A DNA stretch of 64,000 nt. Origin: Bdellovibrio bacteriovorus str. Tiberius. Lineage in GTDB: Bacteria; Bdellovibrionota; Bdellovibrionia; Bdellovibrionales; Bdellovibrionaceae. The notes below the pieces were generated by a model. That model saw only the letters and a program-made list of their open reading frames with translations, had not been told where the DNA came from and did no database searches. Below, in pieces: positions 8,958 to 18,023 of this stretch. The position numbers were made by a program, and so were the translations under genes. The stretch is taken from the NCBI RefSeq assembly GCF_000317895.1, contig NC_019567.1, positions 3,472,001-3,536,000 of the forward strand, given 5' to 3'. Numbering within the stretch: position 1 is the stretch's first letter; each line of letters begins with the position of its first letter.

Positions 8958-8959
8958 AA

Positions 8960-9940
8960 TTAAAGTTTGATTTCCATGCCTTCGTGGGCAAAGTCCCACT
9001 CCACCGGCGGAAGTGAGTTCTGGTTCGCCGAGGCGAAACGCTGCCGGGATTCATAGTATTCCCGCGTCTGACGTTTCAGCTCCTGAACATGTTCAATGCG
9101 TGCCCCCGGATCATGGTGGGCAAACATGACTTTCTGAATGCCTTCACGAATGGCGATATCCAAACCCACCTGTGCGGCACTATGCCCCCAGTTGGCTTTT
9201 TCCGCCAGTTCTGGCAGCGTGTATTGCGCATCGAAGTACATCAGGTTCACGTTCTGATAAAGCGGCAGATCTTCACCCAGCTCTTCGCGGGTGATACGCG
9301 TGCCCTCGGTATCCACACAGTGAGCATAAGCCTTGCCACCACATTCCACTTTCAGGCCCCAGCAAGGATCCGGATGATCCAGCTTGTACGGCGTGATCGT
9401 CATGTCATCCAACTGATACGGCTTGCGCGGTTCCATCACATGGAAGTGGATCTTGGCTTTCAAAGCTTCAAACGGCACCGGGAAATACGGACGCTGGAAG
9501 ATCCCGCGGATCAGCTTTTCCAGTTCCGGTTGCACGGCATAGTAATGCACTTCACAGCCCGGGATAAAGTTCGGCGTAAAGAAGGGCAGACCGATCACAT
9601 GATCCCAGTGGAAGTGAGTCATGAAGATATGGAACGGGCCCTTACCGCGACCGGTGGTGCCGGTCATGATACGTTCGCTCAAGTTGCGAATACCGCTGCC
9701 ACCATCAAGGATCAATTGTCCTTTGGGGCTTTGGATTTCCACGCAGGTCGTGGCAGCACCATAGCCGCCCACCTGAGGCACATCCAAACTTTGAATATAG
9801 CGGGAAATCTGGGATGGATCGCGATAGCCAGCCGAGAAGAAGTTCCTTAGAACCCCTTCAACATGATAAGTCCAATCCGTGGGTGGAGGTGCAGATGGCA
9901 AAGAGCCTCGGACTCCCCAAAATTTTACCGTGAGCGACAT
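8960..9940 (-). CDS. MBL-fold metallohydrolase
   Basis: A 326-residue cytoplasmic protein (no signal peptide) of the metallo-beta-lactamase fold. It starts with the KFWGVRGSLP opening typical of the RNase Z/cAMP phosphodiesterase-like subgroup. The metal-binding motif HFHWDH is at residues 109-114, and later metal ligands are likely in LDHPDP, the CVDTEG segment and FAHHDPG. An extra insertion (about residues 20-60) lies before the first core motif. The substrate cannot be told; phosphodiesterase activity is a family-level guess. It is convergent with the DUF6279 lipoprotein and lies 46 bases after the ferredoxin gene on the same strand. Confidence 0.85.
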   Translation of the reverse strand: MSLTVKFWGVRGSLPSAPPPTDWTYHVEGVLRNFFSAGYRDPSQISRYIQSLDVPQVGGYGAATTCVEIQSPKGQLILDGGSGIRNLSERIMTGTTGRGKGPFHIFMTHFHWDHVIGLPFFTPNFIPGCEVHYYAVQPELEKLIRGIFQRPYFPVPFEALKAKIHFHVMEPRKPYQLDDMTITPYKLDHPDPCWGLKVECGGKAYAHCVDTEGTRITREELGEDLPLYQNVNLMYFDAQYTLPELAEKANWGHSAAQVGLDIAIREGIQKVMFAHHDPGARIEHVQELKRQTREYYESRQRFASANQNSLPPVEWDFAHEGMEIKL

Positions 9941-9986
9941 ATATGGAACAGGATGAACTGTTTAGAAACACGAATCAATCTACATA

Positions 9987-10247
9987 TTATTGGGTCGGGC
10001 TTTTGTCATAATTCACAATCACAAATTCAGACGATGGTACAGCCTGACAGGTGCGAACAACTCGACTTACCTCTTTATTTTCAGAGGTGAACCCCTGTTC
10101 AATCAGAGCTTCGCAGGTCCCGCAGTTCCCTTCCATACAGGAGTACGGTGGATTCAAACGGGCGATCAAAGCCACATCCAGAAGTGTGCGTCCAGATTCT
10201 GCTTCGACTTCATATTCGCGACCATTGAGGATGTATTTAACCTTCAT
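9987..10247 (-). CDS. 2Fe-2S plant-type ferredoxin
   Basis: An 86-residue electron carrier. The cluster ligands are visible as Cys37, Cys42, Cys45 and Cys67 (C-x4-C-x2-C-x21-C), the plant/vertebrate-type [2Fe-2S] signature, in a beta-grasp context (LLDVALIARLNPPYSCMEGNCGTC). The length is normal for a single-domain ferredoxin. It is followed on the same strand by the MBL-fold hydrolase, but a functional link is not evident and no reductase is next to it. Confidence 0.9.
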   Translation of the reverse strand: MKVKYILNGREYEVEAESGRTLLDVALIARLNPPYSCMEGNCGTCEALIEQGFTSENKEVSRVVRTCQAVPSSEFVIVNYDKSPTQ

Positions 10248-10463
10248 TCTGTCATCACATCATCGCGGGGGCTGTACCGCCAAATACTTTCTACTGCTAA
10301 GCGGTATTTACCGGTAATTAGGCCCATTAGAGTTTTTACTTTGTGTTTTGAAAGATTCTTTACTACCACTCTTGCCGGGTTGTAACGTGCCCCGAAGTTA
10401 CGGAACTCGCAGAGCGGCATAGATGACCGCTGTTTAATTCAAGGATGTATGTAAGGAGAGCTT

Positions 10464-12437
10464 ATGATGCTCAAAAAACGTGTTGTGACTGCCGCTTTGG
10501 CCGCAGCCCTTTCACTGATGATCGCTTCCCCAGCTCAAGCTGGTTGGGAAGTTCTTAAACCTGCCAATGCCTGGGAAAAAATCAAAAAACAGGTCGCAAA
10601 ACAGGAAATCAGCGGCAGCCTGACCCTGGTCAATGCAGATATCATCGACGGTATCTCCACTTCCCTGCGCTACAAAATCGAATCTGAACCGTCCTATGTT
10701 GACGGCTACTACACTCGTATCGACAAATATATCATGGATTTCGGCGTCGACATCGGCGACCTGATCAATGATATGGACAGCCCGGTCAGCTTTGGTATCA
10801 ACAAAGGCACTGAAATCATCTTTGCCCGTCAGTTCAAAAACCAAAAAGACTCTTTGCTGACTTTGCCATACACAATGAGAAACCTGCCTTTGACAGCAGA
10901 AAAAGCCATCACCCGACTGGTGCCTGGCGATTTCGTGGCATTTGAAGGCAAAATCAGTCTGATCCTTTCTTTGGGCTACGACACCCTGAAAGGTTCTTTC
11001 GAGGCGGGCGCATCCACTCACGCATACCTGTCCGGCAACTTCATGGTTCATCTGTTCCGTATGGCCGACAATAAAATGCGCGTGAAGCTGATCGCCGTTC
11101 GCGGCGAAGGCGTCGGTGCCAATGCCGGTGTTGAAGTGGAAGACCTGGAAGTTCTGGGTGTGAACCTGATCGACAACCGCATCGAAAAATGGCTGAACTT
11201 CGTTCCATTGAAAGCCAGCGCTGGTTTGGGGAAAAACGACGTGATCATGCTGGATTACGTGTTTGACCTGGACAACGCGCAAGCGGCTCAGGCCTACGAC
11301 GGTCTGATGCAGAACAAAGTGATGTTCAAGGATGTTAAAATCCTGAATCCTCTGGCATCCCGCAAAGATCTTCAGAATCAGCTGTTGGCTGACCTGACGG
11401 ATGTTGAAGCCATCACGATGGAAGACGCACAAGCTCCGGCTCAGCAGCGTCGTATCGACCGCGTATTCAAAGGTTCTTCTGAAGGCGTGTTCCGCGATGC
11501 GAAGACCAAGTTTTCTTTGAGCCTGCTGAAGTTCGAGGCCGGCCGTGCTTACGGTGAAAACAAGGTTCTTTCCTTCGACAAGAAAGATCAGGAAAGACAT
11601 TTCCTGCTGGATACTTTCTCCAAATACAAAAAGTCCAAAATTCTGTTTGGCCTGTTCGGTGAAGAAACTTTGGCAACTTCCAACTTGCTGTTCACTTCCA
11701 ACAGCAGATGGGCGCCTCAGCGTTTCGTGACCCTGACTTCCAGCAACGAAATGAAAATGCGTGACGTTTCCCCTCGTGATTTCCGCGAGATCCAAAAGAT
11801 CGTTCAGGAAACCATCGGCCTGCAGGAATACAACAAAGTTCCTTGGCACCTGTGGACCTTTGAAAACGGCAAGATCGTGAATGGTTACTTCAAACAGGAA
11901 GTCTTCTTCAATCCGGATGCTTTGGCTTACCTGCCATACATGACGAAAGAAGCCTTTGTAGCGAAGTTCAAAGCATACATCGCTACCAAAAGCCGTCCTC
12001 GTTCCACACCGATCATCGGTGGCCTGATCCCGCCTAAAGGTGCGATTGGCAACTGGATGGCAGCGTTCACGGGCGACATCAAGCGCATCGCAGAGCGCCT
12101 GCAGATCATCATCAATCCGGCGACCACAGTTGAAAAACGCTTCGAGGCGTTTGAAGACCTGCAGGAAATCGGCATCTGGCGCGAACGTGGCGTGGGCTTC
12201 CTGATGTCCCTGGTCCCAGAGACTTCCCAGCACCAGTTGATGCGTTATGAAATGGTGTTGTCTGCAAAAGGCACCACACCAATCCAGTACAGCTTCGGCA
12301 CATTTGCGGAAGAAAGCCTGTACCGTTCACTGATGTACATCCAGAACATCATCCACAACCGCAGCTTCGACCTGCGTTTGTTCTCTGACGACGCTGGTGA
12401 GTACCGCACTCACACCAAACCAGCTCCATTGATGTAG
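10464..12437 (+). CDS. Large exported protein of unknown function
   Basis: A 657-residue protein with a clear signal peptide (hydrophobic core, cleavage likely after S-P-A-Q-A, residue 26). AAGGAG lies 8 bases upstream of the ATG. The mature part has long alternating polar/hydrophobic segments suggesting beta structure in its first half and more helical, Lys-rich segments later; no enzyme motif or barrel-type C-terminal Phe is visible. Codon usage is strongly biased: the complementary strand also shows a 573-codon open frame, which suggests a well-expressed gene. A monocistronic unit is indicated by the 216-base leader region and the terminator that follows. Function unknown. Confidence 0.85.
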   Translation: MMLKKRVVTAALAAALSLMIASPAQAGWEVLKPANAWEKIKKQVAKQEISGSLTLVNADIIDGISTSLRYKIESEPSYVDGYYTRIDKYIMDFGVDIGDLINDMDSPVSFGINKGTEIIFARQFKNQKDSLLTLPYTMRNLPLTAEKAITRLVPGDFVAFEGKISLILSLGYDTLKGSFEAGASTHAYLSGNFMVHLFRMADNKMRVKLIAVRGEGVGANAGVEVEDLEVLGVNLIDNRIEKWLNFVPLKASAGLGKNDVIMLDYVFDLDNAQAAQAYDGLMQNKVMFKDVKILNPLASRKDLQNQLLADLTDVEAITMEDAQAPAQQRRIDRVFKGSSEGVFRDAKTKFSLSLLKFEAGRAYGENKVLSFDKKDQERHFLLDTFSKYKKSKILFGLFGEETLATSNLLFTSNSRWAPQRFVTLTSSNEMKMRDVSPRDFREIQKIVQETIGLQEYNKVPWHLWTFENGKIVNGYFKQEVFFNPDALAYLPYMTKEAFVAKFKAYIATKSRPRSTPIIGGLIPPKGAIGNWMAAFTGDIKRIAERLQIIINPATTVEKRFEAFEDLQEIGIWRERGVGFLMSLVPETSQHQLMRYEMVLSAKGTTPIQYSFGTFAEESLYRSLMYIQNIIHNRSFDLRLFSDDAGEYRTHTKPAPLM

Positions 12438-12465
12438 TTGATTGGTAAAACCAGAATTTCAAGAG

Positions 12466-12499
12466 TCCCGGGTTGTGAAAGCAATCCGGGATTTTTTTT
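12466..12499 (+). terminator. Rho-independent terminator of the exported-protein gene
   Basis: TCCCGGGTTG (12466-12475) pairs, with one G-T pair, to CAATCCGGGA (12482-12491). Eight T follow (12492-12499). The T run touches the stop codon of the convergent beta-propeller lipoprotein gene. Confidence 0.85.
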
Positions 12500-15400
12500 A
12501 GAATGTATCGACGAAGACTTCCAGAGTCTGGGAATTGTAGGCGTCACTGGTGAACAGAACCCGGTTGGAGGTCGCCATGACGCTGTTCCAGACCCCGGTA
12601 TTCCCCTGCAGCCCCGGCATGTGATTCTTCAATCCCGTACCATCACCTTTGACTGAATAAAGACTCAGAACCCCGTCCTTGTCGTTGTCCGCGCGGAAGA
12701 ACACACGGTCTGCCAACGCTGACACAAAGGTGTCATAGATATCCGCAAAGGTGTTCAGGGTGACAAGTTTTCTGCTTTCCGTCCCGTCCCATTTCACAGC
12801 ATACAGATCCCACTTGCCCACAGTTTCAATCAAGCCCGTGTACACAATGGTTTTATTGGCGTCGTTCAGGAATTTCACCGATGTCCCGTTGTTCGCATTC
12901 ACCTGCCCACCAGCAATTGGATTCTGACTGATTTTACGAATGTCCGAGCCATCCAGGTTCATACTGTACAGTTCGTAAATATCCGGTGAGGACTCACTCA
13001 GGGCAATCAGACGCTTATTCGCCCCTTCGGTCAGAGTCTGATACAAGGACGTGTGCGACGTCGCAGGAAGCCCCGGATTCATGTCAAACTGCGCCTGATC
13101 AGAAATACGGAAAGTCTTCAGCGTCGTGCGACCGTTGGTCACAAAGTCACCAGGGATGACGGCATATTCGGAATCCTCTGAGAACCTGCAGCCAGATCCC
13201 ATGCGTACCGCATCCACCCCTTGAGCCGCCATATAGTTAACACCCGCGGGATTCGCCGCTGATGCGACTTTAACATCATAAACACTGTTAACTGATGTAA
13301 TTCCCCAATAACAAACCCATTGCGAATCCGGGGAAATCACAAAACTCGCCAGATCGTAACCCGCAGCAATCACGCTGTTGATGCGAGTCACAGTGCCGCT
13401 TCCATCCACGGCCACTTTACCGATCTCCCATTTCGCATCAATGTCATAGTCCATGCGGATCACGATATAGCTGCCATCAGGCGCAACATCCCAGTCCGAA
13501 TAAATGACCGGATGAGCAAAGTCCGGAGTGATCTTCAGCGCACCGGTTCCATCCAGATTCACGCGGTGAATCTCCGGGATTGTGTCCACAGTGATGTCAC
13601 CAATATAATAAAGTTTCTGAGTCGCCTCATTGAAATTAAAGGCCGTGATCGCGCCATTGGGATTAGTGATGGGAATACTCACCTTAACGGGCGCAGCTCC
13701 ATTGCTGTCACCCACATAAAGTTCCTGCACGCCAGGAGTGTCCTGATCCGCCAGATAAATGATCTTGGTTCCATCGTCCGTAAATGCAAAAGTCGTCAGC
13801 TTGCCGCCCCCTGCAGGATACGCTTTTGTCACTCGGACCAGATTGCTGCCACTGGGGTCTGAAGCATACAGATGCATTTCCGCATCCACGTCCGGATTCC
13901 CACGGAAAGCGACTTTGGTTCCGCTGGCTGGCGGAGTCACAAAGAAATAATCCCCGGAGCGAATCAACGGCATGTTGATTTTCGCAGAAGCACTGACCAC
14001 AAGACTCAAGCTCGCACGGTACAGACCATTCACGGCTTCGATGTTGTCATCAGCCAGCATCATCACTGTATTCAGATCCCAGTCAAAGAAGTACTGCAGG
14101 TTGCCGGAAAGAACATCTCCATCAAGATTGCTGATCAAGGGGCTCAATTTGCGATTGGAACTGCCGTCCACCGCGGAAAGATACATCTCGTATTTTCCGT
14201 CGACTTCCAGATCCGCAATATAAGCGACACGATCCCCGGAAGGACTGACTTCAACCACCGGATAGTTTCGTACCACCGAAGCTTGCGCCTGCGGAGTCAA
14301 AACCACCGGCGTCCCGCTGCCATCAGTATTAATAGCAATCAGATCAAATTTCATTTCACCCACGGCTGGTGGTGAAATTCCGCTGACATCGGCCTGCCAG
14401 ATAATTTTTTTCCCGTTGGGCGAGAAGTTGATCGTATTTTTCTCAATCCCCTGGTGTCCCCCGTTGCGCACGACGGACGTCGTAGTCAGACGCAACAAAC
14501 CTGTTCCATCGGGGTTGGCAATGTGCAGATCAAAGCGATAGGAACTGATTGCCTGAGTAAAGGCGATTTTTGTTGAATCCGGTGACCAGACAAACGATCC
14601 GACGTCCATTGTGGTGGAGGCACAAGCCACAGTCACACGGTTGTCTGCTCGGGTCTGAAGGTCATAAACCCACATCTCCAGACATGTCGACATTCCACGA
14701 TCAATTCGATAAGCCACATAACGGGAGTTCGGACTGATTTCAGCAATGGCCGTCACACCATTGAATGATGTCGCCGAAACATCAATCACTTCACCCGTCA
14801 CCAATGACACAGCCCCCAGGGCCATACCGCCATTGTTGAAGGTCTTGTTCTCGCGATAGACAACCCATTTGCTATCGGCGCTGATAACATAATCCGACTG
14901 AACTGCTTCGTTAAGTGCCATTTCCGGCCCCAGACGACGCAGATTCGTTCCATTCACATTCACCGCATACAGATCAATAGCTTCGTCGATGTCCTTGTCC
15001 ATGCGGAAAACAACCGTCGATCCGTCCGGAGTGATTCTGAATTCACGAACGTCACCGCCGGCCACCATCGAGCCATTCAGTTTCGTCTGCGCCCCGGTCA
15101 AAACATTGATTGCATACAGATTGAACTCGTTATCCGTCGGGCCCACGTCCCCCATGGCAATGACCGTATTCTGATCCGGCGTCAAAGCATAAGAGGTCAC
15201 ACCACCCGTTGGATTGACGGACGTTGGCCCCATTAAAACACGATCACCACTGCCGTCGATTTTAACAGAATGCAGTTCTTTCAATTGCACACGTCCAATT
15301 GCGAATCGCACATAAAGGGCTCGGCTGTGCTTCGGAACAGGAGTGATCACCGAGGTCTGATCCAGGCCCCACTGCCCCGACATCGGATTGATTCTGGTCA

Positions 15401-16217
15401 AACCCGTGCCATCAAAGTTCACCAGCCCCAGATCCACCATATCATCGTTGCGCAATGGTGACGACAACAGTACCCGCCCGGAATCGCCATACTGAACGAT
15501 CTGACGGACGGCAGGATAACCAGTGGAAGTCACATCCGGGCTGATCTTCTGCCACTGCGGATAACGAATCGTCACAGATTTGGTTTCAGAAATATTTCCA
15601 GCCGTATCAAAATGCTGAATATAAAAATCAATGGAGCTTGCCGTCTGTGTGGAAAGATCCATACGCATCTCCCACTGGTGCAAAGCCGAACACACCAGGA
15701 AATGTTCAGACGGCAGCGACGTCACGACCTTGACCAGATTCAAAGCATCAGAACATGCGCCGGTGATCGGATAGTTCGCGCGCAATGAAGACACCGGATA
15801 GTTGTCGGCATTGTCCGGAGCATTCACCGTCACCGTCGGCGGGGTCAGATCCACGATGATGGTTTTTGTATCCAGTGATGTTTTTTTAAGTTCAGTTTCA
15901 TTTTGTGAAACTGTCATCTGGATCTGGCCCTCCAGCAGTCCGTCCAGATCCAGAACAACTTCAAAAGTTTTTGAAGCATCGCAAAGACCTTCGAAAGTGC
16001 CACGGCCTTCCAGCGTGATCTGCACAGGTTCACCCACATGCTGGCAGGAACCTTTGATGGCATAGGAGCGAATATTTGAAGAATTGATGGCCTTGTTGCT
16101 TTCATCCAAAACGATGAAAAGCTGATTACGACTGGTCAGGTCCTCAAGATTCGCCTCGAGGGAACAACCGGTGAAAATGAATATCGCCACAAGGACGTAC
16201 AGGACACGCAATACCAT
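12498..16217 (-). CDS. Giant WD40-like (PD40/TolB-type) beta-propeller lipoprotein
   Basis: A 1239-residue predicted lipoprotein with lipobox FTGC (Cys18). Residues about 25-230 look like Ig-like domains (paired Cys, a TLEGRGTFEG strand pattern, VDLTPPTV). The rest is a long series of 40-60 residue units of the form 'SPDGS.V.Y..D.D....ELY..N.DGSG..RI', the PD40 blade pattern of TolB-like propellers. At least two or three propellers' worth of blades are present. It probably sits at the outer membrane or cell surface and may bind protein or polysaccharide. The gene stands alone on its strand. No catalytic residues are apparent. Confidence 0.85.
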   Translation of the reverse strand: MVLRVLYVLVAIFIFTGCSLEANLEDLTSRNQLFIVLDESNKAINSSNIRSYAIKGSCQHVGEPVQITLEGRGTFEGLCDASKTFEVVLDLDGLLEGQIQMTVSQNETELKKTSLDTKTIIVDLTPPTVTVNAPDNADNYPVSSLRANYPITGACSDALNLVKVVTSLPSEHFLVCSALHQWEMRMDLSTQTASSIDFYIQHFDTAGNISETKSVTIRYPQWQKISPDVTSTGYPAVRQIVQYGDSGRVLLSSPLRNDDMVDLGLVNFDGTGLTRINPMSGQWGLDQTSVITPVPKHSRALYVRFAIGRVQLKELHSVKIDGSGDRVLMGPTSVNPTGGVTSYALTPDQNTVIAMGDVGPTDNEFNLYAINVLTGAQTKLNGSMVAGGDVREFRITPDGSTVVFRMDKDIDEAIDLYAVNVNGTNLRRLGPEMALNEAVQSDYVISADSKWVVYRENKTFNNGGMALGAVSLVTGEVIDVSATSFNGVTAIAEISPNSRYVAYRIDRGMSTCLEMWVYDLQTRADNRVTVACASTTMDVGSFVWSPDSTKIAFTQAISSYRFDLHIANPDGTGLLRLTTTSVVRNGGHQGIEKNTINFSPNGKKIIWQADVSGISPPAVGEMKFDLIAINTDGSGTPVVLTPQAQASVVRNYPVVEVSPSGDRVAYIADLEVDGKYEMYLSAVDGSSNRKLSPLISNLDGDVLSGNLQYFFDWDLNTVMMLADDNIEAVNGLYRASLSLVVSASAKINMPLIRSGDYFFVTPPASGTKVAFRGNPDVDAEMHLYASDPSGSNLVRVTKAYPAGGGKLTTFAFTDDGTKIIYLADQDTPGVQELYVGDSNGAAPVKVSIPITNPNGAITAFNFNEATQKLYYIGDITVDTIPEIHRVNLDGTGALKITPDFAHPVIYSDWDVAPDGSYIVIRMDYDIDAKWEIGKVAVDGSGTVTRINSVIAAGYDLASFVISPDSQWVCYWGITSVNSVYDVKVASAANPAGVNYMAAQGVDAVRMGSGCRFSEDSEYAVIPGDFVTNGRTTLKTFRISDQAQFDMNPGLPATSHTSLYQTLTEGANKRLIALSESSPDIYELYSMNLDGSDIRKISQNPIAGGQVNANNGTSVKFLNDANKTIVYTGLIETVGKWDLYAVKWDGTESRKLVTLNTFADIYDTFVSALADRVFFRADNDKDGVLSLYSVKGDGTGLKNHMPGLQGNTGVWNSVMATSNRVLFTSDAYNSQTLEVFVDTF

Positions 16218-16548
16218 ACAGGATTTATCGGAACCCTTAGGCTCCCGCTGAAGACTTTTCCCCTCTGAAAATCACCCGATTTCCGTATTAAGTTGGTTCT
16301 TCGGGTTGATTTGAGAATATGGAATCTTCCTCTCGTAAAAGTGCGAACTTTTCTTTGAAAAATGGAGGTTGTTTAAGAGTTTCCTCGCCTTTCCCGCGAG
16401 CCCTCGGACGTAGGGACCTTTTAGACACCCCCTGAAATAGTTTCCTTTTGCTCCCAGCCCCTCGAAAAGAGGCCAAAAATACACCACCTTACGCATTCCT
16501 AACTATATGAAATTACTTAATTAAGTTAAGGCCTTGCCGTGTCTCATT
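16218..16548. other. 331-base intergenic region upstream of the radical SAM gene
   Basis: This is the widest gene-free stretch in the window, between the divergent propeller lipoprotein and radical SAM genes. A 74-codon minus-strand frame (16272-16496) has no family resemblance and I do not believe it is coding. A perfect 12-bp palindrome, ACTTAATTAAGT (16515-16526), lies 22 bases before the probable radical SAM start in an AT-rich patch; it could be an operator. No convincing -35/-10 pair or structured RNA was recognised. Confidence 0.5.
16515..16526. promoter_or_regulatory. Palindrome upstream of the radical SAM operon
   Basis: ACTTAATTAAGT is a perfect 12-bp inverted repeat inside an AT-rich stretch just before the radical SAM gene. 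Its position fits a regulator binding site near the promoter or leader. It could also arise by chance in AT-rich DNA. Confidence 0.3.
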
Positions 16549-17865
16549 ATGGAACGCTTATTGCAATACCTTGGACTGACTATGGAACAAAGACGATTTA
16601 AAGACATTGTGGCATTCAAATGGAACCAAGGAGCTCCCTTGGCTTTCCACGCCCGCAATCTTGAAATCGCCGAAATTTCTGAGGACACCTGGAACCAGAT
16701 GAACCAGGAATCCCTGGGTGCTGACGACGCCGCCATGGCGCTGAAAAACTGGGAGCTGGAAAACAGCCCTGACGTTAAATCCGGCCGCCTTTCAGTGGGC
16801 ATTCGCAGCCTGACCATCAACGTGACTCAGATCTGCAACTTGAAATGCACTTATTGTGCAGCCGGTGGTGACGGAACCTATGGTTCCGCACAAACCAAAA
16901 TCAACGTTGAAAAAACGTTGCCGCAATTGAAGTTCTTCCTGGAGCGTGTTCCTGCTGGTGGCCGATTCAACATCACCTTCCTGGGCGGCGAACCTTTGCT
17001 TTACCCGGATGGCATTCAGGAAATCGGCAACTATGTTCGCCTGATGACCGCAGGTCAAAACATTCACGCTTCTTTTTCGATTGTGACCAACGGCACTTTG
17101 ATCAATGAAAGAACTTTGAAAGTTCTGACTTCCTTGAAAACCAATGTCACCGTCAGCTTGGACGGCCCGGCTGAAACCAACGACAAGGCCCGCCCCTCCA
17201 AAGACGGCCGCGGCAGCACTTCGTTGGTGGTTGAAGGTCTAAAGCAGCTTTCTGCTGTTCGCGAATCCCTGGGTCGTTTGACTTTGCACGGTGTTTTCAA
17301 CCGCGAAAACCTGGAGCTGGTGAAAGCCTATGAGTTCTATAAAACCCTGAATGCGGACCGCTACGAGTTCACTTATTCAGTGGAGGAAAATGACGACGCC
17401 AGCAACAAGCTGTTCGTCGATCAGATGAATCAAATCGCTGAAATGGCCTTCAAAGCCGGCGGCGAAGAAGAGCTTCGCAAAGTGGGCATCTTCGACCAGT
17501 ACTTCAATGCTCTGGACAATCAGCAGCAGATGGAAAACTTCTGCGGCTCTGGCAAATCCTTCCTGATGATGGATGCCAAAAACAACCTGTTCACCTGCCC
17601 ATGGGAAGTGGGGAACAAGGAAGAACAAGTCGGACAAGGCACTGACGTTGACTTTGCCCGCATGGAGGCCGAACAGGCGCCATTGATTGAAAAAAACAAC
17701 TGCCAAAGCTGCTGGGCTCGATTCCTGTGCGGTGGCGGCTGCATGTTCATCCACAAGAAAGGCACGGGCAGCAAGCACCAAAAGGACGGTCAGTTCTGCT
17801 TCCGCACGCGCAGCTTGATTGGAACCACTTTTATGTACTATAAATTAAGCAGGGCAACCTGCTAG
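16549..17865 (+). CDS. Radical SAM/SPASM peptide-maturase-like enzyme
   Basis: The [4Fe-4S]-SAM site is CNLKCTYC (Cys96, Cys100, Cys103 counted from the ATG at 16549), followed by the SAM-contact motif GGEP. An N-terminal region of about 80 residues could act as a peptide-recognition element. The C-terminal SPASM domain has Cys332, 350, 385, 388, 394, 398 and 417 plus a terminal Cys438, enough for two auxiliary clusters; the CGSGKSF and CQSC/CGGGC segments resemble RiPP maturases. A TTG at 16534 and an ATG at 16582 are alternative starts; none has a strong ribosome site. A 38-codon gene starts 8 bases after the stop, so this enzyme probably modifies that peptide. The crosslink type cannot be predicted. 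Confidence 0.9.
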   Translation: MERLLQYLGLTMEQRRFKDIVAFKWNQGAPLAFHARNLEIAEISEDTWNQMNQESLGADDAAMALKNWELENSPDVKSGRLSVGIRSLTINVTQICNLKCTYCAAGGDGTYGSAQTKINVEKTLPQLKFFLERVPAGGRFNITFLGGEPLLYPDGIQEIGNYVRLMTAGQNIHASFSIVTNGTLINERTLKVLTSLKTNVTVSLDGPAETNDKARPSKDGRGSTSLVVEGLKQLSAVRESLGRLTLHGVFNRENLELVKAYEFYKTLNADRYEFTYSVEENDDASNKLFVDQMNQIAEMAFKAGGEEELRKVGIFDQYFNALDNQQQMENFCGSGKSFLMMDAKNNLFTCPWEVGNKEEQVGQGTDVDFARMEAEQAPLIEKNNCQSCWARFLCGGGCMFIHKKGTGSKHQKDGQFCFRTRSLIGTTFMYYKLSRATC

Positions 17866-17873
17866 AGGAAACC

Positions 17874-17990
17874 ATGACACAGCAAACACATATCAAAAAA
17901 ATCAAACCTCTGAAGCCCAAACCTTCATCCACTACCAAGCTGGCCGGTCCTGGCGGCGGTAATGGCGAAGGCTGCATCCCGGTTCGCTAA
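17874..17990 (+). CDS. Putative RiPP precursor peptide (38 residues)
   Basis: A short gene directly behind the radical SAM gene, with AGAGGA 4-5 bases before its ATG. The first half is a Lys/Pro-rich, leader-like segment (KKIKPLKPKPSSTTK). The second half is Gly-rich with a single Cys at position 34: AGPGGGNGEGCIPVR at the C-terminus. Small size, a Gly-rich C-terminus with one Cys, and a tight position behind a SPASM enzyme all match the layout of thioether or cyclophane RiPP precursors. I know no named family with this exact core. The next gene (CHASE2 kinase) begins 33 bases later on the same strand. No exporter or leader peptidase gene is adjacent. Confidence 0.7.
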   Translation: MTQQTHIKKIKPLKPKPSSTTKLAGPGGGNGEGCIPVR

Positions 17991-18023
17991 TCAGAAACTG
18001 ATTAAACTTTAAAGACAGGTTGT

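Noticed and set aside
10512-12233. A 573-codon open frame on the minus strand opposite the exported-protein gene
   Set aside because: It is the antiphase of a gene with a signal peptide, ribosome site and terminator. Its protein is His/Phe/Gln-rich with no sensible domain, as expected for a shadow produced by biased codon use.
16272-16496. A 74-codon minus-strand frame in the gene-free region before the radical SAM gene
   Set aside because: No ribosome site that I find convincing, no recognisable family, and composition like neighbouring non-coding DNA.
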